Shown one piece after another: positions 50,845-58,552 of a DNA stretch of 64,000 nucleotides. The position numbers were made by a program, and so were the translations under genes. Position 1 is the stretch's first letter. Each line of letters begins with the position of its first letter. The notes under the pieces were generated by a model that worked only from the letters and a program-made list of their open reading frames with translations, did not search any database and was not told where the DNA came from. Source of the stretch: Lactobacillus colini (GTDB taxonomy: Bacteria > Bacillota > Bacilli > Lactobacillales > Lactobacillaceae); assembly GCF_017874575.1 (NCBI RefSeq), contig NZ_JAGGLU010000007.1:1-64000 (forward strand), given 5' to 3'.

Positions 50845-51288
50845 CTAATTCAGTGCTAAATTTTCTAATTGTTGCATTCTTTTTTTCATGCCACGATTAT
50901 AGAAAAACTTGTATAGTAATTTCGCCAAGAAAAAGTAACTTTGACCGCGAAAAGTAGTTACATTAGTTCTTTCCGAATAATCTAACTCATTACTTCCATT
51001 AGGGCTTTTTTTAAATTTAAATGTTTGAGTAATATCATGATTACCGACTTGATGAGTTACTAATTGAAATTCCTCATTAGGGATAATCTTTGTAACTTCC
51101 ATTGTCGTTACTGAGTCATGATTTATTTTTGTTTTTAGTGTAGTGTTAATTTTATCCCCTACATGCAGTTCTTTAATACTCTTATCATGCATTTGAAAGT
51201 ATTCAAGCTGTGTATTCAACAAAGTTTGATACATTTTTTGAGGATCAGCTTTGTAGAAATATCTATAAGTTAAGGTATTAGTATTCAT
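50845..51288 (-). CDS. DUF3284-family protein
   Basis: A 147-residue soluble protein. The pattern TYRYFYKADPQKMYQTLLNT, with LHVGDKINTTLKT and the C-terminal GMKKRMQQLE, fits DUF3284, found often next to Lac/Cel PTS genes in lactic acid bacteria. The fold is probably SRPBCC/START-like. Function is unknown. It lies between EIIC and alpha-galactosidase, ten bases before the latter. Confidence 0.7.
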   Translation of the reverse strand: MNTNTLTYRYFYKADPQKMYQTLLNTQLEYFQMHDKSIKELHVGDKINTTLKTKINHDSVTTMEVTKIIPNEEFQLVTHQVGNHDITQTFKFKKSPNGSNELDYSERTNVTTFRGQSYFFLAKLLYKFFYNRGMKKRMQQLENLALN

Positions 51289-51308
51289 TCTATTAACTCC
51301 TCATTCGT

Positions 51309-52604
51309 CTATTTGGCCATGTTAGCTTGCTCATCTTTTAAGTAAGATTTATCAAGAGCTATTAAGAATGGAACAAAAATGAAGGTCATAACCACTACGT
51401 CAACCAATTGTAAAATTGCCCCAGCAATTGAACCTGTCCCAAGCCAACCAGAAATGAAAATAGGTGTTGACCAGACTACTGTAGCACCAATAGGATGAGG
51501 TACTAGCCCAATTGCTATTGCAGCATATGAAATTGCTGTAGAAGCCATTGGAGCTAAAATCCATGGTATAAAGGTTATTGGATTCAAAACCATTGGCAAT
51601 CCATATGTCATAGGTTCAGAAACATTAAAGATAGATGGAACAAGGACCGTCTTCATAGTTGTCTTCATTCTTGCAGAACGTGCAAGCCAAAAGGCAAAGA
51701 CTATAGCAATACCTAATTGCAAACCTTGACATACGAATACACCCATGAAAGTAGTATTAATAATATGTGGTAAATGATTTGGATCTACACCGTTGCGGTA
51801 TGCGTTATAGTTTTGAAGTGCTAAAGAATCCATGATAGGCTGAATAATTGAGTTAACTAACAAGGTACCATGAATACCAAACCACCAAAAGAGCTGTGTA
51901 AAGAACACTGCAAACAAAACTGCTGGAAGTGTATCACCCAATCCCATTAATGGTTGTTGCAAAACTTTATAAACAAAATCAATCGCATCTTTGTAAGATG
52001 TAAGCGTAAATACATAGCGAATAATATTTGCTAACAAAAGTGGTGCAGCACCTGGAATAATGGCAACAAATGATTGTCCAATCATTGGAGGGACTGAATC
52101 TGGCATTTTAATAGTAATGTTGGCCATACTAATGCGGCAATATATTTCACAAGAAACAATTGCCACGATAATAGCAACAAACATACCTTGTGCACCCAAT
52201 TGATTAATTGGGAAAAATGCACCTTGTGTTTTATCATTACCAACTAAAGCAAGCATTAAAAATGATGATAATGATATTGCACCAGCAAATATCTGAGACT
52301 GCTTATAGTGCCCTGCTAATTGATAAGCAACACCAAAAGCAATAAACATTGCTGAAATATTCATAGTTGCATTACCAACAGGTGCAAAGAAGTCATTAAA
52401 GAACTTTAATACTCCTGGCGACAGAAATTTTGCAAAACCAAAAGTTTGCGGTAAGTTTTGAATAATTACCATGATTGCTCCAAACATTGTAGCTGGAAAA
52501 GCAATCATCATTCCATCACGTAAACTAGTTAAATATTTATTTTTTCCAAGCATTGATGCAAACGGTACGAGTCTTTTCTGCATCCAATCTAAAAAACTTT
52601 TCAT
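51309..52604 (-). CDS. PTS EIIC, lactose/cellobiose family, orphan
   Basis: A 431-residue permease. RDGMMIAFPATMFGAIMVII, LFWWFGIHGTLLVNSI and IFNVSEPMTYGLPMVLNP mark the Lac/Cel EIIC family. There is no local EIIA or EIIB. The two galactosidases downstream act on unphosphorylated galactosides, so this EIIC may import galactosides without phosphorylation, or borrow EIIA/EIIB. It starts behind GGGAGAACATT and has a cre box and LacI half-sites upstream. Confidence 0.87.
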   Translation of the reverse strand: MKSFLDWMQKRLVPFASMLGKNKYLTSLRDGMMIAFPATMFGAIMVIIQNLPQTFGFAKFLSPGVLKFFNDFFAPVGNATMNISAMFIAFGVAYQLAGHYKQSQIFAGAISLSSFLMLALVGNDKTQGAFFPINQLGAQGMFVAIIVAIVSCEIYCRISMANITIKMPDSVPPMIGQSFVAIIPGAAPLLLANIIRYVFTLTSYKDAIDFVYKVLQQPLMGLGDTLPAVLFAVFFTQLFWWFGIHGTLLVNSIIQPIMDSLALQNYNAYRNGVDPNHLPHIINTTFMGVFVCQGLQLGIAIVFAFWLARSARMKTTMKTVLVPSIFNVSEPMTYGLPMVLNPITFIPWILAPMASTAISYAAIAIGLVPHPIGATVVWSTPIFISGWLGTGSIAGAILQLVDVVVMTFIFVPFLIALDKSYLKDEQANMAK

Positions 52605-52622
52605 AATGTTCTCCCAAGTTAA

Positions 52623-52636
52623 TGAAATCGCTTACT
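52623..52636. promoter_or_regulatory. cre box upstream of the galactosidase operon
   Basis: On the minus strand AGTAAGCGATTTCA matches cre at 13 of 14 positions. It touches the first LacI half-site at 52636. Confidence 0.6.
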
Positions 52637-52675
52637 GTTTACATTTATTATTATAAATGTTTATAATTTGTTTAC
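52636..52675. promoter_or_regulatory. LacI-type half-sites before the galactosidase operon
   Basis: TGTTTAC at 52636-52642 and 52669-52675 and TGTTTAT at 52658-52664 occur with spacings of 22 and 11 bases, one face of the helix. The same half-sites form a full operator upstream of the lacI-type gene. Confidence 0.5.
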
Positions 52676-52706
52676 ACAATAACCAAATAAAAAAAGTTAT
52701 AACTTG

Positions 52707-53741
52707 CTATAACTTTTCCATAACAGACTCTCTTAAATTAAATTTACTTCGACAAGTAATGACTAATGGCATTGCATTTTCTTCTTCGATCATCATGTCT
52801 CTAACTAATCTAACAGCTACATGCCCCATTTGTTTTGAATCCATATATACGCTAGATAGAGCAGGAGTCAAATACCTATTTAACTCAACATCATCAAAGC
52901 TGACTACAGAAACTTCTTCTGGAATCTTAATATTATGATTTTTGAGCGCTTTATAAACCCCTAATGCCATTGGATCACTGCCAACTAGAATAGCAGATGG
53001 CAATTCTTGACTTTCATTGATAATTTGATTGCAGAGATTATAACCATCTTTTATAGTCCAATTTCTTATATATAGATGTTCGTATTTATTTAATCCTTTC
53101 ACTTTCATCCAATTAGAATAAGCTAAGGCTCTTTTTTCAACTTCTAAGGGTACAGTTTTTCCTTTAATATCTACTACATTTGCCCTTCCTCCCACATAAA
53201 CTATATTTCTATGTCCTAGCTTATATAAGTAATTCAATATTTTTGTGGTTTGATTAGTGAAATCATTTTGAATATAAGTACAATCATCTAAAACTGGATC
53301 AGCATCTACTAAAACGATATTTTTATTGTAGTTCTTCAATTTTTCAATTGCATCATTGGTCATCTGCCCTACTAAAATAATTGCTCCATATTTAGAAAGT
53401 AGATCTAAATTTTTTTCTTTGTCGTGCATTCTAAACACAATATCTGTTTCTAAGCGCCATTTATCAGCTTCTTCAATAATTCCATCATGAATATTTTGAA
53501 AATAGGGATCTTGTGCTTCATCTTTTTCAGAATGTCTTAAAATAAGACCTATATTCATTCCTTTATTTTCTTTAGGTCCGGACTTATTTTTTGATTTGTT
53601 GTATTTTAATTTTTTAGAAACTTCTATAACTCGCTTTCTAGTATTTTCATTAATATGAAAACTCTTATCGTTATTTAAAATCCTTGAAACACTAGCTGGT
53701 GAAACCCCAGCCATTTTTGCAACATCTCTTATACTAGGCAT
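52707..53741 (-). CDS. LacI-family transcriptional regulator
   Basis: A 344-residue repressor. The N-terminal helix-turn-helix is PSIRDVAKMAGVSPASVSRILN (2-23), followed by the hinge and a periplasmic-binding-protein-like effector domain (about 65-335; YVGGRANVVD, VVSFDDVELNRYL). It lies upstream of the EIIC operon in the same direction, with its own palindromic operator at 53774-53796. It probably represses the galactosidase operon until a galactoside binds. Confidence 0.88.
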   Translation of the reverse strand: MPSIRDVAKMAGVSPASVSRILNNDKSFHINENTRKRVIEVSKKLKYNKSKNKSGPKENKGMNIGLILRHSEKDEAQDPYFQNIHDGIIEEADKWRLETDIVFRMHDKEKNLDLLSKYGAIILVGQMTNDAIEKLKNYNKNIVLVDADPVLDDCTYIQNDFTNQTTKILNYLYKLGHRNIVYVGGRANVVDIKGKTVPLEVEKRALAYSNWMKVKGLNKYEHLYIRNWTIKDGYNLCNQIINESQELPSAILVGSDPMALGVYKALKNHNIKIPEEVSVVSFDDVELNRYLTPALSSVYMDSKQMGHVAVRLVRDMMIEEENAMPLVITCRSKFNLRESVMEKL

Positions 53742-53773
53742 AATTAAATATCTCTTTTTCTATTTTTTGTTTA

Positions 53774-53796
53774 TGTTTACCAAAATATTGTAAACA
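53774..53796. promoter_or_regulatory. Operator upstream of the LacI-type gene
   Basis: TGTTTAC, nine bases, GTAAACA is a perfect inverted repeat 33 bases before the regulator start. It is probably an autoregulatory site of the LacI-type protein. Confidence 0.65.
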
Positions 53797-53842
53797 TTAT
53801 TTCAATTTTTATAAAGATCTATTGCTCAAATATATCATACTA

Positions 53843-53884
53843 AAATGCATCTCTTACAACTTTTTTCATGTAAGGGATGCATTT
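53843..53884. terminator. Hairpin between LacI gene and decayed region
   Basis: The arms AAATGCATCTCTTACA and TGTAAGGGATGCATTT pair with one mismatch around a T-rich loop. There is no obvious gene for it to end on the plus strand. It may be left from a lost gene. Confidence 0.55.
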
Positions 53885-53978
53885 ACTTCATCTTAATTAC
53901 TATTATGAGGAGGAGATATTGCAACGCTCTCTTTATATTTAAGCTGATTACTACCCATTTGTTACATAACTTTTTTAA

Positions 53979-54038
53979 ATGTTTAAAAAGTATTATGGTA
54001 CATCCCCACAAGAGTATCGTAGAAAATATGTGTTATAA
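53979..54038 (+). pseudogene. AraC-family regulator, C-terminal remnant
   Basis: The 19 codons before a TAA read MFKKYYGTSPQEYRRKYVL, the usual last helix of an AraC-type DNA-binding domain. Upstream the frame is broken. It is the trace of a lost regulator in the gap between the LacI gene and the esterase. Confidence 0.6.
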
Positions 54039-54040
54039 AG

Positions 54041-54215
54041 GAATTAAAACAAGCCATTGAGGGCGCTAACAATGGAGTTTATGGTCATGTCTATGATTCT
54101 GTAGAGAAATTTAGAAAGCGAAATTCTGAATAGTGAAAGTAATAATTACTAAACAGTATGATCGCGCTGAAAAGAAAAATGAAGTCCTAAATAATTGCAA
54201 ACAGGCTATTAATTT
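54041..54215 (+). other. Remnant frames, possibly of an antitoxin-toxin pair
   Basis: A start-less frame at 54041-54133 (ELKQAIEGANNGVYGHVYDS to RKRNSE) overlaps by one base a GTG frame that starts at 54133 (VKVIITKQYDRAEKK). The TAGTG overlap recalls RelB/RelE-type operons, but neither part is complete. Weak support. Confidence 0.2.
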
Positions 54216-54260
54216 AATAAAGCCCGATCCTATCTACCATCGTTAGGACCGGGTTTTATT
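54216..54260. terminator. Bidirectional terminator
   Basis: The arms AATAAAGCCCGATCCTA and TAGGACCGGGTTTTATT pair with G-T wobbles. It lies just past the stop of the esterase gene on the minus strand and ends that transcript. Confidence 0.75.
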
Positions 54261-54286
54261 ATAATCTATTATGACACGTTTATATT

Positions 54287-55978
54287 TTACTTATCAAAAT
54301 CAGATAAATTATTGTATTTAGTATCTAAACCGTTGCTAAACCAACGACCATTCATAACCTTGCTAATAATATTCTTCTTTTGCGCAGGAGTAACTGAAGT
54401 ATCTTGATCCATTGCGTTTAAAATATCTTGATCAGTATAAGTTTTAGACTTCATCTTAATTTTTGAATAATCTTTATCAGCATCAATGTTTAACACTGGT
54501 GCATTTTGCTTTTTATATGGCTTCCAATCGACGTTATTCTTATTTGAAGAACCGTCTTTAGAGATCATAAAGTTATAGATATAATTTTGGAATGCTGCTA
54601 ACATTGCACGTGCACCGTCACTCTTGTATGCATCCCCCACTACTAACTTATAACTAGTATTATTAGTATCTAGCATTGGTACAAATACACCATGATAGGC
54701 ACCATAAGTTGCCATTGTTGGACCAACGACTTTTATGTCATTACCAAAATCTATGTTCATACCATAGATATTAGCCTTATAGCCTTGTTTAAGCATCTTA
54801 TTAGCCGAATTTTCTACATTAAAACGTCCGTATAATTCACCACCATACTTAAATCCAAATTGATATTGTGGATCAGTAAGCAATTTTCCATCAGCTAAAG
54901 TCTTAGCAAAGTATGGGTCATATGCTTCAAATAATGAAAATTCTCTAGATCCAGAAGTCATTACTACCGGAACTTGATTGTACTTTTTGGTATCAAAACC
55001 ATTCTTAGGAATCACTACACCATCTTTATAAAGATGCGGAAATACAGACATTCTAATACTTGCATTTCCCATTAACTTAGCTAAATCTGAAGCTTTTATG
55101 TTGTACAGAAATTTTCTAACTGCTTTTTGATCAGACTTGTTAGTACTTGTTAACCATCTTACAGCTTCCGCTTCTGTCTTTGCTTTACCTGATTTAACAG
55201 CTAATGGTGCAATAGCCTTAGCAAAAACTTGTTGGCTCTTAACCGTATCTGACGTAGTCATCCCTCCTGAAAAGGCAATTGCTTTATTAAATTTACCTTT
55301 AAAAATTGGAGAAATTAACATTGCCATTACATCACGACCACCAGCAGAAAAGCCAGCTACTGTAACATTATTTTTATTACCACCAAAGTATTTTGCATTT
55401 TTTTGAACCCAGGTTAAAGCTTTAGCCATATCTAGCAAAGCATAATTACCTGAATTTTTTTGCTTAGAACCGTTTTTTAATGCAGAAAGCGGATTAAAAC
55501 CTAATACTCCTAAGCGATAATTAATTGCAATATAAATAGCATCATGTTTCTTAATAAAAGAGGTACCTGGAATTTCTGTAGAAGATCCAGTTTGGTTATT
55601 ACCACCATGAATATATACGATTACTGGTAGGTTCTTCTTATTAGTATTTGGCCGATAAATATCAAGAGTTAGTGCATTTTTTTCAGAACCACTTACCGTG
55701 CCTGAATTATATTGAATAGCGGAAATTGATTTAGTGGTATTTTTCACGCCTTTCCACTTTTTAGGATTATTTGGCGCTTGCCAACGATTCTTTCCTGAAA
55801 CTGAACCCCCATATGGAATTCCTTTCCACTGCAATACTCCACCATCTTTTTGACCCTTAACTTTACCAAATTGTGTTTGTCGAATAGTTGTTGCTGCTTT
55901 AGCTTGATTCATGGTACCTAAACCTATCCCCACTAAAGTAGCTATTACAAAGGAACTACCAATAAGTTTTAATTTCAT
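54287..55978 (-). CDS. Secreted carboxylesterase, type B
   Basis: A 563-residue alpha/beta-hydrolase. The N-terminus MKLKLIGSSFVIATLVGIGL ending at NQAKAA is a Sec signal peptide (cleavage after about residue 28). The oxyanion hole is YIHGGN, and the nucleophilic Ser of GFSAGG lies near residue 210. No LPXTG anchor is visible, so the enzyme is probably released or held loosely. It hydrolyses esters outside the cell; the substrate (O-acetyl sugar, phenolic ester or lipid) is unknown. A cre box precedes it. It may serve the ManNAc locus on its right. Confidence 0.85.
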   Translation of the reverse strand: MKLKLIGSSFVIATLVGIGLGTMNQAKAATTIRQTQFGKVKGQKDGGVLQWKGIPYGGSVSGKNRWQAPNNPKKWKGVKNTTKSISAIQYNSGTVSGSEKNALTLDIYRPNTNKKNLPVIVYIHGGNNQTGSSTEIPGTSFIKKHDAIYIAINYRLGVLGFNPLSALKNGSKQKNSGNYALLDMAKALTWVQKNAKYFGGNKNNVTVAGFSAGGRDVMAMLISPIFKGKFNKAIAFSGGMTTSDTVKSQQVFAKAIAPLAVKSGKAKTEAEAVRWLTSTNKSDQKAVRKFLYNIKASDLAKLMGNASIRMSVFPHLYKDGVVIPKNGFDTKKYNQVPVVMTSGSREFSLFEAYDPYFAKTLADGKLLTDPQYQFGFKYGGELYGRFNVENSANKMLKQGYKANIYGMNIDFGNDIKVVGPTMATYGAYHGVFVPMLDTNNTSYKLVVGDAYKSDGARAMLAAFQNYIYNFMISKDGSSNKNNVDWKPYKKQNAPVLNIDADKDYSKIKMKSKTYTDQDILNAMDQDTSVTPAQKKNIISKVMNGRWFSNGLDTKYNNLSDFDK

Positions 55979-56025
55979 TTTTAATCTCCTTCAAAGTCTA
56001 TTTCTTACGCTTTTAAGTTTATATT

Positions 56026-56039
56026 TGTAAGCGCTTTTA
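56026..56039. promoter_or_regulatory. cre box upstream of the carboxylesterase
   Basis: TGTAAGCGCTTTTA matches cre at 13 of 14 positions. It lies 48 bases before the esterase start and implies a separate, CcpA-controlled promoter. Confidence 0.65.
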
Positions 56040-56074
56040 ATAAAGGGAGAAAATTGACTTAAAAGGGTCAAAAA

Positions 56075-56890
56075 TTAACTTTTTCGCAACTGATTGGGAG
56101 TAATATGATACTTCTTTTTAAACTTATTTCGTAGTGATCGAGTATCAGAAAAACCAACCAACTTAGCGATTTCCTTTATTGATAGATCTGTTCCTTGTAT
56201 TTGTTCATAAGCATATTTTAAACGAATATCTTGAAGATACTGCATAATGCTAGTACCAGTTTGTTGTTTAAATACACGAGATAGGTAGGCAGCTGAAAAT
56301 GAAAAATGATCAGAAATACTTTTTAATGTTAACTTCCTTTCATAATATTTTGAAAGATAACTCAAAACTTTCTTACTTAGTTCCTGTAATTTAATATCGT
56401 GCATATCTCGATTGCATGTATCTGCCAGACAATATATAAAAAGCAAACTTAATAGTGTCAAAACATGACCATGTTGATTTAATTTCCTAATATTATCTGG
56501 TAGATTTCTTGCCTCATAAATAGCATACAATTCTTTTTTTATACTGTTTAAAGCACTTTGCGAACAATTAGACGTTATAAACTGATGATGCAAAAATTGA
56601 GGATTATAATTCTCTACTACTTCTATTGGTATCAGTAATACTATCGATTTTCTTTCAGATATATTTTTATAATTGTTGACACTGTGAATTTGACCAGAAT
56701 TTACAATTATAAATTCATTATCAGTAATAGTGTATGTTTTCCCAGCTACATGGTAATCTGCTTGACCATGAATTGTGTAATCTATTTCAATAGATCTATG
56801 CCAGTGTGGTGGTATTTCTAAGCCTAGACCTTCAATGATATTCAGTTTATACGGTAGTCCAGGATCTGTTGTTACTAATTCATGTTTCAT
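56075..56890 (-). CDS. AraC-family transcriptional regulator
   Basis: A 271-residue regulator with an N-terminal cupin domain (LEIPPHWHRSIEIDYTIHGQ, EFIIVNSGQIHSV) and a C-terminal double helix-turn-helix (ISDHFSFSAAYLSRVFKQQTG, IKEIAKLVGFSDTRSLRNKF). It starts with an ATGA overlap with the RpiR gene, so both are translated together. Targets may be the divergent nanE-PTS genes and the esterase gene just downstream. Confidence 0.87.
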   Translation of the reverse strand: MKHELVTTDPGLPYKLNIIEGLGLEIPPHWHRSIEIDYTIHGQADYHVAGKTYTITDNEFIIVNSGQIHSVNNYKNISERKSIVLLIPIEVVENYNPQFLHHQFITSNCSQSALNSIKKELYAIYEARNLPDNIRKLNQHGHVLTLLSLLFIYCLADTCNRDMHDIKLQELSKKVLSYLSKYYERKLTLKSISDHFSFSAAYLSRVFKQQTGTSIMQYLQDIRLKYAYEQIQGTDLSIKEIAKLVGFSDTRSLRNKFKKKYHITPNQLRKS

Positions 56891-57699
56891 TTTTTCTTTT
56901 TCATCACAGCTTTTATAGCACGTTGTTTAATAGCATTAGAATCTATTTTACTAATCTTTTCATATCCCCTTGCTAATACATCACATATAAATAGCTGTGA
57001 TGTCTGTCCAGCAACTGATCCAATTGATGAAAATTCTCCGGCAGCAGTCTGGAGTTTAGCATCACCTAGTTTGGCAATTGGCGAAAGTAATTCATTAGTA
57101 ATAACAATAATATTTGAACCATTATTTTTAGCTAATTTTAGAGAATCGTAGGTATCTTTGGTATGACCAGACAATGATAAACCTACTACTACATCATCTT
57201 TGTTAAGAAGATTACTTACTTGAACTTGTATATGCGGATCAGGTTCAGCATGTGCTATTAATCCAATTCTTAGCCATGTTTTTGCAAAATCACGTGCAGA
57301 TTCTCCAGAATGGCCAACACCAAATATATAAACATTTTTAGCTTTAATTAACAGGTTTATGGCCTTATCCAATTCCTGCATATTAATTAGACTTCTTGTT
57401 TTTTCAATTGCAGTTACAAGCAATGACTCACTTTTATCAATATAATTATCTTGCGATTTTTTATTTTCAGATTCCATAGATTGTTTAGCCAAAGCTATTT
57501 TTAAATCTGAGAATCCAGAAAAACCTAATTTTTTGCATAGTCTTATTATTGTTCCATCGCCAGTTGCTGTAACTTTTCCCAGTGCTTTGATAGTATCGTA
57601 AATTACTTTATCGTTGTTAGTAATAATATAATTCACTAATTTTTCTTCAGATTTTGTTAATTCATCCCTATGTTGATTTACTATCTGAATAAAATCCAT
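56887..57699 (-). CDS. RpiR-family transcriptional regulator
   Basis: A 270-residue regulator. The N-terminal helix-turn-helix (ALGKVTATGDGTIIRLCKKLGFSGFSDLKIAL) precedes a SIS domain (about 115-250; IFGVGHSGESARDFAKTWL and VVGLSLSGHTKDTYDSLKLA). SIS domains of this group bind phosphorylated amino sugars. It is divergent from nanE and fits a repressor that senses ManNAc 6-phosphate or GlcNAc 6-phosphate. Confidence 0.88.
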   Translation of the reverse strand: MDFIQIVNQHRDELTKSEEKLVNYIITNNDKVIYDTIKALGKVTATGDGTIIRLCKKLGFSGFSDLKIALAKQSMESENKKSQDNYIDKSESLLVTAIEKTRSLINMQELDKAINLLIKAKNVYIFGVGHSGESARDFAKTWLRIGLIAHAEPDPHIQVQVSNLLNKDDVVVGLSLSGHTKDTYDSLKLAKNNGSNIIVITNELLSPIAKLGDAKLQTAAGEFSSIGSVAGQTSQLFICDVLARGYEKISKIDSNAIKQRAIKAVMKKKK

Positions 57700-57729
57700 C
57701 TAATAACCTCGTTTCCTATTATCCGCATA

Positions 57730-57743
57730 ATAAAGCGGTTACA
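57730..57743. promoter_or_regulatory. cre-like box in the rpiR-nanE intergenic region
   Basis: ATAAAGCGGTTACA matches cre at about 12 of 14 positions. It is placed for control of nanE, rpiR or both. Confidence 0.5.
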
Positions 57744-57782
57744 AAAAATGTTGCATATCATCATGTATAGAGTTAAAATTTA

Positions 57783-57819
57783 TTTGGAGGAAAACTCCAA
57801 AAAATATATATTTTGGAGT
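57783..57819 (+). promoter_or_regulatory. Alternative hairpins over the nanE ribosome binding site
   Basis: TTTGGAG (57783-57789) pairs with CTCCAAA (57795-57801), and the same CTCCAAAA can instead pair with TTTTGGAG (57811-57818), the Shine-Dalgarno of nanE. The two stems exclude each other. It may be a translation switch, or the sites may be a DNA operator for RpiR. Confidence 0.45.
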
Positions 57820-57829
57820 AAAAAGTGCA

Positions 57830-58525
57830 ATGAAAAAAGAAGAATTTATTCAAAAAATCCATGGTGGATTAATAGTATCTTGTCAAGCTTTACCTGGAGA
57901 ACCCTTATATACACCCGAAGGTGGAATAATGCCATTAATGGCTAAAGCTGCACAAGAAGCTGGGGCCGTTGGTATAAGAGCAAACTCTGTAAGGGATATC
58001 CAACAAATTAAAAAAATTGTTAATTTGCCTATGATCGGCATCATCAAAAAAGATTATCCACCCGAAAAACCTTATATTACAGCAACTATGAAAGAAGTTG
58101 ATGAATTAGTTGAAACTGGTATTGAAGTGATCGCAATTGATGCAACCCTTAGAAAAAGGCATGACGGGTTAACAATATCCGAATATATCGACAAAATTAA
58201 AACAAAATACCCTCATCAGCTATTAATGGGTGATTGTTCTAACTTCAAAGAATGTAAAAACGCCTATGAAGCTGGAGTTGACTTTGTTGGGTCTACTCTT
58301 TCAGGCTATACTGATGAAAGTCCTAGATCAGATCATCCTGACTTCGATCTAATTCAAGCAGTTGTAGATGCCGGCATGGATTTAATTGCAGAAGGGAAAA
58401 TACATACTCCAGAGCAGTTAAAGAAAGTCATAGATATTAACCCAACAGGAATTGTTGTTGGTGGCGCAATTACTCGTCCACTGCAAATTGCTAGAACTTT
58501 TACTTCTGTTTTTGATAAAAAATAG
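57830..58525 (+). CDS. nanE: N-acetylmannosamine-6-phosphate 2-epimerase
   Basis: A 231-residue TIM-barrel enzyme that turns ManNAc 6-phosphate into GlcNAc 6-phosphate. Family blocks are [80 protein letters not shown] and VVGGAITRP. It is followed 27 bases later by a fused PTS transporter with the same direction, so the pathway starts with PTS-imported ManNAc and not with sialic acid lyase, since no nanA is present. Confidence 0.95.
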   Translation: MKKEEFIQKIHGGLIVSCQALPGEPLYTPEGGIMPLMAKAAQEAGAVGIRANSVRDIQQIKKIVNLPMIGIIKKDYPPEKPYITATMKEVDELVETGIEVIAIDATLRKRHDGLTISEYIDKIKTKYPHQLLMGDCSNFKECKNAYEAGVDFVGSTLSGYTDESPRSDHPDFDLIQAVVDAGMDLIAEGKIHTPEQLKKVIDINPTGIVVGGAITRPLQIARTFTSVFDKK

Positions 58526-58552
58526 CTTTCCTTACGAAAGGAGGAAAATCTG

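Noticed and set aside
53845..54060. Plus-strand frame of 71 codons
   Set aside because: It starts within a hairpin and runs in the wrong frame across the AraC remnant. The remnant itself is readable in another frame.
57670..57945. Plus-strand frame of 91 codons over the nanE leader
   Set aside because: It overlaps both the RpiR start region and nanE, whose own frame is strongly supported.
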